DNA of 64,000 nucleotides from JAHEKB01 sp049115575 (GTDB lineage Bacteria; Bacteroidota; Bacteroidia; NS11-12g; UBA9320). The DNA is taken from positions 868,001 through 932,000 of the forward strand of contig JAGDZU010000001.1 in NCBI GenBank assembly GCA_049115575.1, read 5' to 3'. The translations under genes and the position numbers were made by a program. Below are positions 1 to 9,215 of the stretch, in pieces; within the stretch, counting starts at the first letter, position 1; each line of letters starts with the position of its first letter. Below the pieces are notes generated by a model. The model searched no databases, had not been told where the DNA came from, and saw only the letters and a list, made by a program, of their open reading frames with translations.

Positions 1-2
1 AC

Positions 3-227
3 AGAAAATTTCAAGCCAGTATGGCCGCTTTTAATTTTGTTGCCATCATATTAATGATAGTTCTAATGTATGTCTATTCATTTCAACAAGATGTTATAGA
101 TGCTGGGGAAAGCAGCATGAAATTCACAGTTCTAATTCCATTAGCTATGATGCTTTTTAACTATATGGCACTCCGAGGGGTACGCAAAGATGAACAACTA
201 GTAAGATCTATGAATAGGCTAAGGTAG
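3..227 (+). CDS. DUF4293-family membrane protein, C-terminal fragment (cut by window edge)
   Basis: The reading frame is open to the first base of the window, so this is the 3' end of a longer gene rather than a small protein starting at the ATG at 21. The visible part has two hydrophobic segments separated by a short polar loop, preceded by RKFQAS and followed by a basic tail ending in VRSMNRLR. A tail of the form 'KKDEALVRSADRLR' after a last membrane helix is what I recall for the DUF4293 family, a Bacteroidota inner-membrane family of unknown function. Its stop codon TAG shares its last base with the GTG start of the ABC gene, which places it first in the visible operon. The function is unknown; the family assignment rests only on the C-terminal third. 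Confidence 0.6.
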   Translation, partial: RKFQASMAAFNFVAIILMIVLMYVYSFQQDVIDAGESSMKFTVLIPLAMMLFNYMALRGVRKDEQLVRSMNRLR

Positions 228-1861
228 TGGAAGTATTAAGACTTCATAATTTCAGCGTTTGCTTTAAACAAGCTTCAGGAACATTCACGGCTGTAGATGA
301 AATAAATCTCGTTCTAAATTCAGGTGAAATACTCGGTTTAATTGGAGAAAGTGGTTCAGGAAAATCAGTTGCGTCACAATCTATATGCAGGTTAATTCCA
401 GAAGCCGAAATTAGCGGCGAATCTGTTTATGGCAATTCACAATCCAGCCAAGACATTCAGTTGATGAATTCAGAGGAGCTTAGAGCTCTTAGGAAGAGGG
501 AGATTGCTTATATCTTTCAAGAGCCAATGACTGCCCTTAATCCCTTAATAAATTGTGGTAAGCAGATTGCGGAAAGTTTATCAGATAAAACGGATTTAGA
601 TAAACAGATTATAAGCCTCCTAGAAAAAGTAGAATTATCCGATACGTTAAGAATCATGAAAGCATACCCACATGAATTGTCTGGTGGTCAAAGACAGCGT
701 ATCATGATTGCTATGGCATTGGCCAAGTCTCCTCAAATACTGATTGCTGACGAGCCCACTACTGCTTTGGATATCGCGGTACAAAACGAAGTATTAGGCC
801 TGCTTAAAAAACTGGCCAAAAATGATAAACTCGCAATACTTTTCATAACACACGATTTACTTTCATTGAAGAATTTTGCCGATAGAATTGCTGTAATGTA
901 TAAAGGTAAAATAGTGGAAACGGAACAAACAAATGCGCTTCTTAATTCCGCTCAACACCCTTATACTAAAGCACTTTTAGAAAGTAGAGCCAATTATTCT
1001 AAAAAGGGTAAAGAACTGGCAGAAATTGGTGATTTACTCTATGAAGAAAATGGAGAATTAAAGTATAGAGAGGTAACCAAATCAGCTCTATCCCTAAATG
1101 ACAAAGCCACTGATCAAGCCATAATAAGCATTAAAGGGTTAACCAAATGGCATACTAAAAAATCCTTATTCAAAAAAAGAGATACCGTTGTTTTAAAAGA
1201 GGTAAGTCTCAATTTATACCAAGGGGATTCTTTTGGCCTTGTTGGCGAGAGTGGCTCTGGGAAAAGTACACTAGCAAAGGTTCTTTTAAGAATTTGGAAA
1301 CACAATAAGGGTGAAGTTCTTGTCAATGGAAAAAAAATTGACACTTTAAAAAATTTAGATCAGGACATACAACTTGTTTTTCAAGATCCATATTCTTCTT
1401 TAAATCCGAAACACCGAATAGGAGAAGCTCTTAAAGAGGTTTTTAAAACTTCTAAAGATAAGGTTAGCAAAAATGAAATATTGGAATTATTAGTAAAGGT
1501 GGGCTTAGATCACACAGCTTACGACAAGTATCCTCATGAATTCTCCGGAGGGCAAAGACAGAGAATTTGTATAGCCAAAGCGCTTGCAAAGAGAGCTCAA
1601 ATCTTGGTGCTTGATGAAGCTGTTTCTGCACTAGATGTAAGTGTACAGGCTAAGATTCTAAACCTATTGAACAAATTAAAAATAGAAGAGGGCTTAACTT
1701 ATTTGCTCATTTCCCATGACATGAATGTAATCAGCTATTTTTGCAACAGAATTGCGGTTTTACGTCATGGAGAAATCCAAGACTATGGAAACACTGATGA
1801 ATTAATCAAGAACCCCAATTCTGAATACACACGCTCTTTACTAAAGGAGAGCATATATTGA
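227..1861 (+). CDS. Oligopeptide-type ABC transporter, fused double ATP-binding protein
   Basis: This 544-residue protein carries two complete ABC ATPase domains in one chain, as in YejF or a DppD-DppF fusion. Domain 1 has Walker A GESGSGKS at 40-47, signature LSGGQ at 151-155, Walker B ILIADE at 171-176 and an H-loop near 210. Domain 2 has Walker A GESGSGKS at 341-348, signature FSGGQ at 440-444 and Walker B LVLDEA near 461-466. It should couple ATP hydrolysis at the inner membrane to uptake of peptides or similar solutes. No permease or binding-protein gene is adjacent, so its partners must be encoded elsewhere. The GTG start overlaps the stop of the upstream gene by one base, and RNase R follows after four bases. 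The substrate cannot be told from sequence. Confidence 0.93.
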   Translation: MEVLRLHNFSVCFKQASGTFTAVDEINLVLNSGEILGLIGESGSGKSVASQSICRLIPEAEISGESVYGNSQSSQDIQLMNSEELRALRKREIAYIFQEPMTALNPLINCGKQIAESLSDKTDLDKQIISLLEKVELSDTLRIMKAYPHELSGGQRQRIMIAMALAKSPQILIADEPTTALDIAVQNEVLGLLKKLAKNDKLAILFITHDLLSLKNFADRIAVMYKGKIVETEQTNALLNSAQHPYTKALLESRANYSKKGKELAEIGDLLYEENGELKYREVTKSALSLNDKATDQAIISIKGLTKWHTKKSLFKKRDTVVLKEVSLNLYQGDSFGLVGESGSGKSTLAKVLLRIWKHNKGEVLVNGKKIDTLKNLDQDIQLVFQDPYSSLNPKHRIGEALKEVFKTSKDKVSKNEILELLVKVGLDHTAYDKYPHEFSGGQRQRICIAKALAKRAQILVLDEAVSALDVSVQAKILNLLNKLKIEEGLTYLLISHDMNVISYFCNRIAVLRHGEIQDYGNTDELIKNPNSEYTRSLLKESIY

Positions 1862-1865
1862 AATA

Positions 1866-3977
1866 TTGAAGAAAAAGAATAAAAGGTTCAGACAATCAGA
1901 CGCTTACAAGCAGGTTCTGCAATTTCTGATCAACAACGCTAATAAAGCGTACAATCACAGACAAATTTCCTCCAAACTAGACCGTCCTGCCCCAAAGGAT
2001 GTTAATCTCATACTCCAATTATTGCAGAGAGATGGAAAAATCGAACAAATAGACAGAGGAAGGTATATGTACCGTCGCTCAGATAATGATGTCATAGGAA
2101 GATTGGATTTCAACAGCCGAGGACAAGCATATTTAGTGAGTGAAAGTCTTGAGAAAGATTTAAAAATTAAACACGGTGACACATTAGACGGATTTCACGG
2201 CGATGAAGTAAGTGCTAGAGTCAGTTATGATAGAGGCTCCTCTAAAATGAGAACGAGAGTCACCAAGGTATTAAGCCGAGCAAGGGAAAGTTATGTAGCC
2301 ACTCTACAACAAGCTGCTAGGGCTTATTTTGCTGTAGCAGATAATGCGAGAATACATACAGACTTTTACATACCGGAAGAGCATTTGAATGGTGCTAAAA
2401 ATGGAGATAAAGTGTTGATTAAGTACAGAGACTGGCCGGCCAAAGCTAAAAACCCATATGGGAAAGTAATTGAGATCTTTGGACCTGCGGGTGAAAATAC
2501 AACAGAAATGCACGCCATAGTCGCTGAGTTTGGTTTTGAAACCAGTTTTCCCCCAGAGGTAGAGCATGCAGCAGAGCTACTTCCAAAAAAAATCTCCCAA
2601 GAAGAGATTAGCACAAGAGAGGATTTTAGGAAGAAAAGCACCTTTACTATAGATCCTGTAGATGCTAAGGATTTTGATGATGCTCTGAGTATAGACTTTT
2701 TAGAAGATGGCAACGTTGAAGTTGGAGTGCATATCGCGGATGTTGCACATTATGTGGAAGAGGGTTCTACTATAGACAAAGAAGCCATAAAACGAGCGAC
2801 CTCAGTTTATTTGGTAGACAGAACAATTCCAATGCTTCCAGAAAGATTGTCTAATGAATTGTGTTCATTAAGACCCCACGAGGACTCGCTTTGTTATGCA
2901 GTAATTTTCAAGTTAAATAATCAAGGGAATGTACTCAAGTATAGCTTTGCTAAAACTATTATACATTCAGATCATCGATTGTCTTACGAACAAGCCCAAG
3001 AAGTGATAAAAGGCCAGGAACATGTATTGAAAAAGGAGATTAACACCTTAAATTCAATTGCCAATCAGCTTCGGGTTCAAAGATTCAACAATGGCTCAAT
3101 AAACTTTGAAACTGTAGAATTTCGATTTGATTTAAATGAAGATGGTAAACCACTAGGAGTTAGCCCGAAAGTTCGGTTTGATGCTCACAAACTTATAGAG
3201 GAATATATGTTGCTGGCAAATAGACATGTGGCCATGCATCTGTATACCAAGTTCAACAAGGCGCCAATACCCTATAGAGTACATGAAGAACCTTCCGTAG
3301 AAAAACTCCAAGATTTTGCAAGGACAGCATTAACCTTTGGTTACAAAATAGATGTAGGCGACTACAGAAAACTATCTAAAAGTATAAATGCTATGGTGCA
3401 AGCTGTTCAGGGCACTTTAGAGGCTGATATTCTTCAACCTTTGGCCATTAGAAGCATGGAGAAGGCTTACTATACTACCAAGAAGAACGGTCATTTTGGA
3501 TTGGCATTTGAGCATTATGCACACTTTACATCTCCAATAAGGCGCTACCCTGATTTAATTACACACCGTATCTTGTTTAGATTGCTGAATAATAAGAAGA
3601 TTGCTCCTCAGGACACCATTGAACAGTGGTGCGACCATTGCAGTCAACAAGAACAGAAGGCCGTTAGTGCTGAACGTGCATCTGTTAAATACAAACAAGT
3701 TGAATACCTTAGCGGTTTTAAAGGGGAGGAATTTGAGGGTATGATAAGTGGCATGACTGAATGGGGAATGTATGTTGAAATTGTTGAGAATAAATGTGAA
3801 GGCATGATTCGACTAAAAGACATGAGTGGAGACCATTACAATTACCACTCAGACCTCATAAAAGTGATTGGACAAAGGAAAGGTAAGACCTTTGAAATGG
3901 GAGATAGAATTTGGATCAGAATCAAAGGAACAGACCTTCAGAGAAGAACTATAGATTTTGAATTGGTGAATGAGTAA
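1866..3977 (+). CDS. rnr: Ribonuclease R, 3'-5' exoribonuclease
   Basis: A 703-residue RNase II/R family protein that degrades structured RNA processively from the 3' end in the cytoplasm. The N-terminus is a basic winged-helix-like region (about 1-75), followed by cold-shock/OB segments. The RNB catalytic domain begins near 255 and contains the metal-binding cluster IDPVDAKDFDD at 262-272. A C-terminal S1 domain starts around residue 630 (EGMISGMTEWGMYVEI). The start is a TTG four bases after the ABC stop, with an AAGGAG sequence at 1844-1849; no ATG lies close enough to preserve the basic N-terminus. It overlaps the next gene by eight bases, so the two are co-transcribed. The length is slightly short of E. 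coli RNase R, which is normal for Bacteroidota. Confidence 0.95.
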   Translation: MKKKNKRFRQSDAYKQVLQFLINNANKAYNHRQISSKLDRPAPKDVNLILQLLQRDGKIEQIDRGRYMYRRSDNDVIGRLDFNSRGQAYLVSESLEKDLKIKHGDTLDGFHGDEVSARVSYDRGSSKMRTRVTKVLSRARESYVATLQQAARAYFAVADNARIHTDFYIPEEHLNGAKNGDKVLIKYRDWPAKAKNPYGKVIEIFGPAGENTTEMHAIVAEFGFETSFPPEVEHAAELLPKKISQEEISTREDFRKKSTFTIDPVDAKDFDDALSIDFLEDGNVEVGVHIADVAHYVEEGSTIDKEAIKRATSVYLVDRTIPMLPERLSNELCSLRPHEDSLCYAVIFKLNNQGNVLKYSFAKTIIHSDHRLSYEQAQEVIKGQEHVLKKEINTLNSIANQLRVQRFNNGSINFETVEFRFDLNEDGKPLGVSPKVRFDAHKLIEEYMLLANRHVAMHLYTKFNKAPIPYRVHEEPSVEKLQDFARTALTFGYKIDVGDYRKLSKSINAMVQAVQGTLEADILQPLAIRSMEKAYYTTKKNGHFGLAFEHYAHFTSPIRRYPDLITHRILFRLLNNKKIAPQDTIEQWCDHCSQQEQKAVSAERASVKYKQVEYLSGFKGEEFEGMISGMTEWGMYVEIVENKCEGMIRLKDMSGDHYNYHSDLIKVIGQRKGKTFEMGDRIWIRIKGTDLQRRTIDFELVNE

Positions 3978-4929
3978 ACTAAAAGCATTATCCAAACAAT
4001 TTGATGAGCAAATCAAGGAACTACCACTAAAAGGTGAACCTGCTCAATTATACGAGCCCATGAGCTACATCATGGAATTAGGTGGCAAACGCATTAGACC
4101 AGCTATGGTGATTGCAGCTTATCATCTGTTCAAAGAAAAAGAAGACGAATCAGTAAGAAAACTCGCCCTTGCCGTTGAAATGTTTCACAATTTCAGTCTG
4201 ATGCATGATGATATTATGGACGGGGCCGATTTAAGACGAGGACAAAAAAGTGTTCACGAACGTTGGGATACTTCCACAGCTATACTTTCTGGCGACCTGC
4301 TATTAATAAAGGTATATGAAATGTTAGCATCATTAGATAACACTCAGATATTCAGCACATTTAATACCATGGCAACACATTTATGTGAAGGTCAGATGAT
4401 GGATATGCAATTTGAAGAGCAAGCCACCGTAGAAGTAGAAGCCTATCTAGAAATGATCGAAAAGAAAACAGCAGTTCTTTTAGCATTTGCGTTAGAATCC
4501 GCTGGTATTTTGGGAGGTGCAGATTCTGAGCACCAAAAGAAATTATATGAACTAGGCATACACTTAGGTCTGTCATTTCAACTCATCGATGATTATCTAG
4601 ATGCCTTTGGAGATGCTGCCAAAACGGGCAAGAAGATTGGAGGCGACATTCTAGAGCAGAAGAAGACCTATATGTGGAACAGCATGATGCTGCATTTAGA
4701 TGAAAATGAGCAACAGCAAATATTCCTAAGCCGAAATGAACTGGAAGATGATGAGTACATCAGCTATGTTAAGGAGCAAATGATTAAAACTGAAGCTCCA
4801 GTTGCTACTCGCAGTTTAGCCACATACCATCACAACGAAGCTCTAGAGATTTTCAATGAAATCAAGCATTTGGGTGACTCTTCCCTCCTGGACGAAATTC
4901 TGCATTTATTGTCTTCACGTAGTTATTGA
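3970..4929 (+). CDS. Polyprenyl (geranylgeranyl/farnesyl-type) diphosphate synthase
   Basis: A trans-prenyltransferase of 319 residues that condenses isopentenyl diphosphate onto an allylic diphosphate. The first Asp-rich motif is DDIMD at 80-84 and the second is DDYLD at 207-211; GGKRIRP near 38-44 is the usual substrate-binding segment. A Phe sits five residues before the first motif (F75), and the motif has the short DDxxD form. In characterised enzymes this arrangement goes with short products (C15-C20), so a geranylgeranyl-type product is my inference. It overlaps rnr by eight bases and ends one base into the lipoate ligase start, inside an operon of housekeeping genes. Chain length would need an enzyme assay. 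Confidence 0.92.
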   Translation: MSKLKALSKQFDEQIKELPLKGEPAQLYEPMSYIMELGGKRIRPAMVIAAYHLFKEKEDESVRKLALAVEMFHNFSLMHDDIMDGADLRRGQKSVHERWDTSTAILSGDLLLIKVYEMLASLDNTQIFSTFNTMATHLCEGQMMDMQFEEQATVEVEAYLEMIEKKTAVLLAFALESAGILGGADSEHQKKLYELGIHLGLSFQLIDDYLDAFGDAAKTGKKIGGDILEQKKTYMWNSMMLHLDENEQQQIFLSRNELEDDEYISYVKEQMIKTEAPVATRSLATYHHNEALEIFNEIKHLGDSSLLDEILHLLSSRSY

Positions 4930-5855
4930 TGAGTCCTTTAAAATTGGTTGTTTCTCAAAGTGATAATCCCAGCGCCAATTTAGCCTGGGAAGAATATTTC
5001 TTAAAAAATAGCCATGAAGACTATCTCTTGTTTTATGTGAATAGACCTTCTGTTATAATTGGCAAACACCAGAATCCATGGCGAGAAGTGAATCTCAGTT
5101 TTTGCAAAAAGAACAATATTGATATTCATAGAAGACTGTCTGGTGGAGGAGCTGTTTACCACGATTTTAACAATATCAATTTCAGTTATATCAGATCAAA
5201 ACCTACTGATTTTGTGAATTTTAAGGAGCACATTACTCCTATATCAATGGCATTGAAACAACTAGGGGTTAACAACCATATCACAGAGCGCAACGATATT
5301 TTCATAGATGACAAGAAAATATCAGGTAATGCAGAGCATGTAGATAATACACGTAAAAGAATACTGCACCACGGCACGCTGCTGTGTGACTCAGATTTAT
5401 ATAAATTGAGGGCTGCTCTCAAAACTGAAATTGAGGGAATAAATACTCACGCTGTAGATTCAGTCAGGAGTAGTGTAACTACTATCTCGGAACATCTAAA
5501 AGGTCATACTACTCAAGAAATACTTGAAAAATTAATAGCTTCCATCTCCAATCAACTCAAGCTAGATTCAAAAAATGAATTTGACCCTTCTACCCAACCA
5601 GAAATTCAGAAATTGATACGAGACAAGTTCAACCAATGGGATTGGAATTATGGCCATAGCCCACAATTCGAGTATAAGACCAATCAACATAGTGTTACTG
5701 TGCGGAGAGGTAAAATTACAGCGATTTCATCTACGGCATATAGCGAAGACCAGATTTCAAATCTCATAGGGCAGCGCTATCGAAAACAAGATTTATACAA
5801 TATTGCCAAAGAAGATTTGCACAACCTGATTCAAGAAATTTGCCTGGACTCATGA
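4929..5855 (+). CDS. lplA: Lipoate-protein ligase A family protein
   Basis: The 308-residue protein belongs to the LplA/LipB fold and should attach lipoate (through lipoyl-AMP) to E2 and H-protein domains in the cytoplasm. The lipoyl-AMP binding loop is seen as RRLSGGGAVYHD at 68-79, followed by an INFSYI strand and the ISGNAEH lysine region. A smaller C-terminal accessory domain fills the last ~80 residues, as in E. coli LplA. I chose the ATG at 4929, which overlaps the previous stop by one base, over the TTG three bases earlier. The endonuclease III gene begins in an ATGA overlap at its end. Octanoyltransferase activity is possible in this superfamily but the two-domain length favours a ligase. 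Confidence 0.88.
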   Translation: MSPLKLVVSQSDNPSANLAWEEYFLKNSHEDYLLFYVNRPSVIIGKHQNPWREVNLSFCKKNNIDIHRRLSGGGAVYHDFNNINFSYIRSKPTDFVNFKEHITPISMALKQLGVNNHITERNDIFIDDKKISGNAEHVDNTRKRILHHGTLLCDSDLYKLRAALKTEIEGINTHAVDSVRSSVTTISEHLKGHTTQEILEKLIASISNQLKLDSKNEFDPSTQPEIQKLIRDKFNQWDWNYGHSPQFEYKTNQHSVTVRRGKITAISSTAYSEDQISNLIGQRYRKQDLYNIAKEDLHNLIQEICLDS

Positions 5856-6487
5856 AAAGACAAGAACGAGCAAATCATATCATGGCCATATTGGAACAGT
5901 TGTATCCAGAAGTACCTATTCCATTAGTTCATACAGACGGCTATACCCTCTTAGTTGCAGTTGTACTCTCAGCTCAATGCACAGATGAAAGAGTAAATCA
6001 AATTACTCCTTTACTGTTTGAACAGGCAAACAATCCATATGACATGGCCAAAATGGAACAAGAGGACATAAAGGCCATTATTAGGCCTTGTGGTCTGTCG
6101 CCAGCTAAATCCAAAGCCATAAAAGAACTGAGTCGACTCATTGTTAAACAACATCAAGGTGAGGTTCCTCAGAGCTTTGAGGAACTCGAAGCTTTACCCG
6201 GAGTTGGACATAAAACTGCCTCAGTGGTCATGTCGCAAGCTTTTGGTCAACCCGCATTCCCGGTGGATACTCACATCCATAGACTTGCATATAGGTGGAT
6301 GCTCAGCAATGGCAAGAATGTTGTAAAGACCGAAGAAGATTTAAAGAAGGTGATACCAATAGATAGTTGGAATAAGGCGCATCTGCAGTTTATTTACTTT
6401 GGAAGGGAACACTGCCCAGCTAGAGGCCATAATCCTTCCAAATGTCCAATCTGCTCATTATACGGCAGGAAATCACTATTTACTTGA
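5852..6487 (+). CDS. nth: Endonuclease III (DNA glycosylase/AP lyase), variant Fe-S loop
   Basis: A 211-residue HhH-GPD base-excision repair enzyme acting on oxidised pyrimidines. The helix-hairpin-helix LPGVGHKTASVV contains the catalytic Lys121, and the catalytic Asp139 lies in PVDTHIHR, almost the same numbering as E. coli Nth (K120, D138). The C-terminal loop is unusual: the cysteines are C188, C198 and C201 (C-X9-C-X2-C), with no fourth Cys, whereas the [4Fe-4S] enzyme has C-X6-C-X2-C-X5-C. The start is the ATG in an ATGA overlap with lplA; an in-frame TTG twelve bases upstream is less likely. It is the last gene of the operon and overlaps the convergent gene on the other strand by eight bases. 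Confidence 0.93.
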   Translation: MKRQERANHIMAILEQLYPEVPIPLVHTDGYTLLVAVVLSAQCTDERVNQITPLLFEQANNPYDMAKMEQEDIKAIIRPCGLSPAKSKAIKELSRLIVKQHQGEVPQSFEELEALPGVGHKTASVVMSQAFGQPAFPVDTHIHRLAYRWMLSNGKNVVKTEEDLKKVIPIDSWNKAHLQFIYFGREHCPARGHNPSKCPICSLYGRKSLFT

Positions 6488-7238
6488 GTTCATAAATGAG
6501 CCGCATTGATCCCCCATAGGATCTGTAGGTGCTCCAGTCTTCTACAATAGTTGAGAAGTTACTTAGTATGTGAAAGTTGAGCTCAATATAGGTGCGATCT
6601 AAAGGGTAGCTCATCTCATCCTTGCCTAATCTAAAGGCCGCTCCCACTTGTTGAATCACATTATAGGTCATGTAATTATCAATCACATCATCCTTAAAGC
6701 TTTTATACTCAGAGAAAAAATAACTCGATGGCCAATGGTTGGCATCATACTGATATTCTCCATCAACACTTATTCCATAGGTATATATACCTTCTAGGCC
6801 TATACCAAAATTGTAATGGAATCTTCGGTTTGGGTCGGTTCTAAGTTTAAACATAGCCCTCAATCCCAAATTGGCACCGCTAATATCAAATGATACACTT
6901 TCACTGAAACTAGAATCACCGTTATTACGCCAACTATAATCGCTATTGAAGATATTATCACTCCCCTGCATTAAATCCAATTCCAACGCAAAGAAGTCTT
7001 TATCTGGGCTTGAGAAAACCGCTGTGTAAGCTGTGTGAATTCTAGAATTATAGATGTTTTGATCAAGTTGACTATTGGCCCACACCCCTTGTGTAAAAAG
7101 TGCGGCAACACCTTTACTTTTCATATTAGAGGTTGCATTTCCAGTTAAACCTATTCCCACTCCGCTAATACCAAATTGTCCATATGAGTTCATGCTCAAA
7201 AGCACCAAGACTATTCCTATTATTCTATTCATATTCAT
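6480..7238 (-). CDS. Predicted outer-membrane beta-barrel protein of unknown function
   Basis: About 252 residues beginning with a typical signal peptide (a hydrophobic run followed by SMNSYGQ, cleavage probably before the Gln or just after it). The mature part alternates polar and aromatic residues in strands, contains FALELDLMQGSDN and FHYNFGIGLEGIYTYG, and ends LIYELK, all consistent with a porin-like or PorT-like barrel. I do not recognise a specific family. The longer frame reaching 7295 would put a Cys-rich non-signal segment in front, so I start at the ATG at 7238 (or 7232). The start overlaps the end of the M28 peptidase gene by 14 bases, so the two are translationally coupled on the minus strand. 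Confidence 0.6.
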   Translation of the reverse strand: MNMNRIIGIVLVLLSMNSYGQFGISGVGIGLTGNATSNMKSKGVAALFTQGVWANSQLDQNIYNSRIHTAYTAVFSSPDKDFFALELDLMQGSDNIFNSDYSWRNNGDSSFSESVSFDISGANLGLRAMFKLRTDPNRRFHYNFGIGLEGIYTYGISVDGEYQYDANHWPSSYFFSEYKSFKDDVIDNYMTYNVIQQVGAAFRLGKDEMSYPLDRTYIELNFHILSNFSTIVEDWSTYRSYGGSMRLIYELK

Positions 7239-8658
7239 TAATTTTATTCCAATGTCTATCCAATAAATACAACAAAGCAGACATACTAGCCCCACCCAGT
7301 TCTAATTCTCTTTGGTTTACTGTTTCAAACACATCCTCTTCGGTGTGGTGATAGTCAAAGTAACGTTGGGGATCTGGAACTAAACCAACCATAAGCAACT
7401 GAGGGTGCACTTTATCCCTATCTGCTTTCAATGGTGCAATATCCACTCCGGCATATCCAGCTTCAAAATAATGTAAACCGTAAGGTTCAAGGAGCAATTC
7501 CAGCTGATCAATCATTCTTACTTGAAGGTCTGTCCCATCTATGCTGAATCCCCTAGGAGAGAAACCTCCTCTGTCTGTTTCCATAGCCAATAGATGTTCT
7601 TCTTCAGCTGAAAGGGCATAATCTGCATAATGCTTACCTCCTTCATTTCCATTCTCTTCATTCATGAATAATATCACCCTAATACTGTGTCTGGGTCTAT
7701 ATCCTGTGGCCAACAATACCCTCAAAGCTTCCATGCTTTGCACACAACCGGCTCCGTCATCATGAGCCCCTTCACCTACGTCCCAACTGTCAAGATGTCC
7801 TCCCATAATCATATACTTGGATGCTTCGGATGAACCTCTCACTTCCCCTATTACATTATAAGTAACTATGTCTTCAAAACTCTCACAGTTCATAGACATA
7901 GCTGCACTTACTGGTGCTTTTAGAATCATATTGTGCAGTGCATCTGCGTCATTTGTACTCACGCTAAGTGCAGGTATTTCAACTACACCATCTTCATATA
8001 TCATGCTTCCTGTATGTGGTATGTCGTCCTTTTTTCCTCCAAGACTTCTAACTATTACACCAACAGCACCATATTTGGAAGCAGCACTCGCTCCAATATA
8101 CCTATGCCCTGCGCAAGCACCATAGGCATTAAATGGATCTATTATACGAGGATCCATGGGTTTATTATAGAACACGATCTTACCTTTAACCTCCGAAGCT
8201 CTTTCTTTCAGTTCTGCCAATGACGCCACTTCAATTATTTGAGCGCGTAGAATTCCATTTGTTCCTACAGACCCTCCTATGGACAATACGTCTAATTCAT
8301 ATTCATGTGTTCCTTCAAATTCTCCAGGATCAAAACTCACCTTTAACTCTTCTACATCACCTCTCTCCCAATGCGGCGCTTTAATTTCCTGCAGGTATAC
8401 AGTATCAAGATTGAGTTCTTGCATGGTTGCTAAGCCCCATTCTATTGCCTTTGCTGCTTGAGGTGAGCCCGTGAGTCTGTGCCCCACATCTTTACACAAC
8501 ACCCTCAGGTTGTTGTAACTTTCTCCATTACTTAAAGCCTCATTATAAATTAATCTGACTTGCAGGGAATCTTCAGAACTCCAGTATTCTGAGTTTTGAG
8601 CACTCACATCAAAGCAAAAAAGAGATGAAAATAGGATCGAACACAAGAGTTTATTCAT
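7225..8658 (-). CDS. Secreted M28 zinc peptidase, carboxypeptidase Q-like
   Basis: A 477-residue exported metallopeptidase with a signal peptide (CFDVSAQ, about 20 residues). The catalytic M28 fold shows the two-zinc ligands: H288 in GGHLDSWD, D300 in HDDGAG, the glutamate pair E334/E335 in MNEENGNEGG, D362 in ETDRGG, and the late His in DYHHTEED. A PA-type insert spans roughly 130-250. The pattern matches plasma glutamate carboxypeptidase / CPQ-like enzymes, which trim short peptides; the likely site is the periplasm or outer surface. There is no T9SS sorting domain. A TAATTTG element ends five bases before the ATG. The downstream beta-barrel gene overlaps its end, suggesting one transcript. 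Confidence 0.9.
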   Translation of the reverse strand: MNKLLCSILFSSLFCFDVSAQNSEYWSSEDSLQVRLIYNEALSNGESYNNLRVLCKDVGHRLTGSPQAAKAIEWGLATMQELNLDTVYLQEIKAPHWERGDVEELKVSFDPGEFEGTHEYELDVLSIGGSVGTNGILRAQIIEVASLAELKERASEVKGKIVFYNKPMDPRIIDPFNAYGACAGHRYIGASAASKYGAVGVIVRSLGGKKDDIPHTGSMIYEDGVVEIPALSVSTNDADALHNMILKAPVSAAMSMNCESFEDIVTYNVIGEVRGSSEASKYMIMGGHLDSWDVGEGAHDDGAGCVQSMEALRVLLATGYRPRHSIRVILFMNEENGNEGGKHYADYALSAEEEHLLAMETDRGGFSPRGFSIDGTDLQVRMIDQLELLLEPYGLHYFEAGYAGVDIAPLKADRDKVHPQLLMVGLVPDPQRYFDYHHTEEDVFETVNQRELELGGASMSALLYLLDRHWNKINEYE

Positions 8659-8663
8659 GGCTG

Positions 8664-8670
8664 CAAATTA
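8664..8670 (-). promoter_or_regulatory. TAnnTTTG-like promoter element before the M28 peptidase
   Basis: The minus strand reads TAATTTG then five bases then the ATG at 8658. It is one base shorter than the Bacteroidota -7 consensus TAnnTTTG but sits where a leaderless start would be expected. No clear -33 TTTG was seen. Confidence 0.4.
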
Positions 8671-8719
8671 GAAAAAAACCAAAAGCTGAAGCAACTAAGA
8701 AGGGATTCTCTTCGTCATG

Positions 8720-8737
8720 AATGTATCAGAATACATT
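8720..8737. repeat. Inverted repeat in divergent promoter region
   Basis: AATGTAT and ATACATT form a perfect 7-base inverted repeat around CAGA in the 140-base gap between the divergent M28 peptidase and thioredoxin genes. It could be an operator; no T-run follows on either strand, so it is not a terminator. Confidence 0.35.
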
Positions 8738-8798
8738 TACGGCACAAAAATTGCCATATCTTCTGTAAGGATATTCCTTAATTAACGTTAAAACTAAC

Positions 8799-9215
8799 AT
8801 GAAAATACTTAGCACATTACTATTGGCCTTTATGACTGTTGGTATGCTTAGCTCGCATGCACCATCAGCTACAGGAATCGAATTTTATCACAATCTAGAA
8901 GAAGCAAAGAAAATTGCCAAGAAAGAAAATAAGATGATTTTCCTAGACGGTTATGCCAGTTGGTGCGGACCATGTAAGATGATGGACAAGAGAGTATTCC
9001 AAAATCAACAAGTAGCGCATTTCTATAACGCTAACTTCATCAATGTAAAAATTGACATGGATAAAAACGTTAAGCTTCGAAATGAGTATAAAATTAGAGC
9101 TTATCCTACCCTTTTGTATTTAAATGCAGATGGTTCGGTAATACAGAAAAAAGTAGGTTTTCATGATAGTGGAGACTTCTTAAAACTTGGCGAAAAAGCT
9201 AAAGTTAGGTCTTAA
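8799..9215 (+). CDS. Exported thioredoxin-family protein
   Basis: A 138-residue thioredoxin-fold protein with a cleavable signal peptide (about 1-24, ending near SHAPSA) and the active site WCGPC (C56 and C59). The segment EEAKKIAKKENKMIFLDGYASW before the cysteines is typical of the DUF255/thioredoxin_7-like exported thioredoxins in Bacteroidota. It probably acts in the periplasm in disulphide reduction, for example supporting cytochrome maturation or cysteine repair; the partner is not visible. A cis-Pro follows in AYPTLLYL. It is transcribed alone, with a divergent peptidase upstream, and its 3' end overlaps the convergent thioesterase by 11 bases. Confidence 0.88.
   Translation: MKILSTLLLAFMTVGMLSSHAPSATGIEFYHNLEEAKKIAKKENKMIFLDGYASWCGPCKMMDKRVFQNQQVAHFYNANFINVKIDMDKNVKLRNEYKIRAYPTLLYLNADGSVIQKKVGFHDSGDFLKLGEKAKVRS

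Noticed and set aside
7239..7295. Upstream extension of the beta-barrel gene to 7295
   Set aside because: It lies within the M28 peptidase coding region and puts a non-signal segment before the clear signal peptide.
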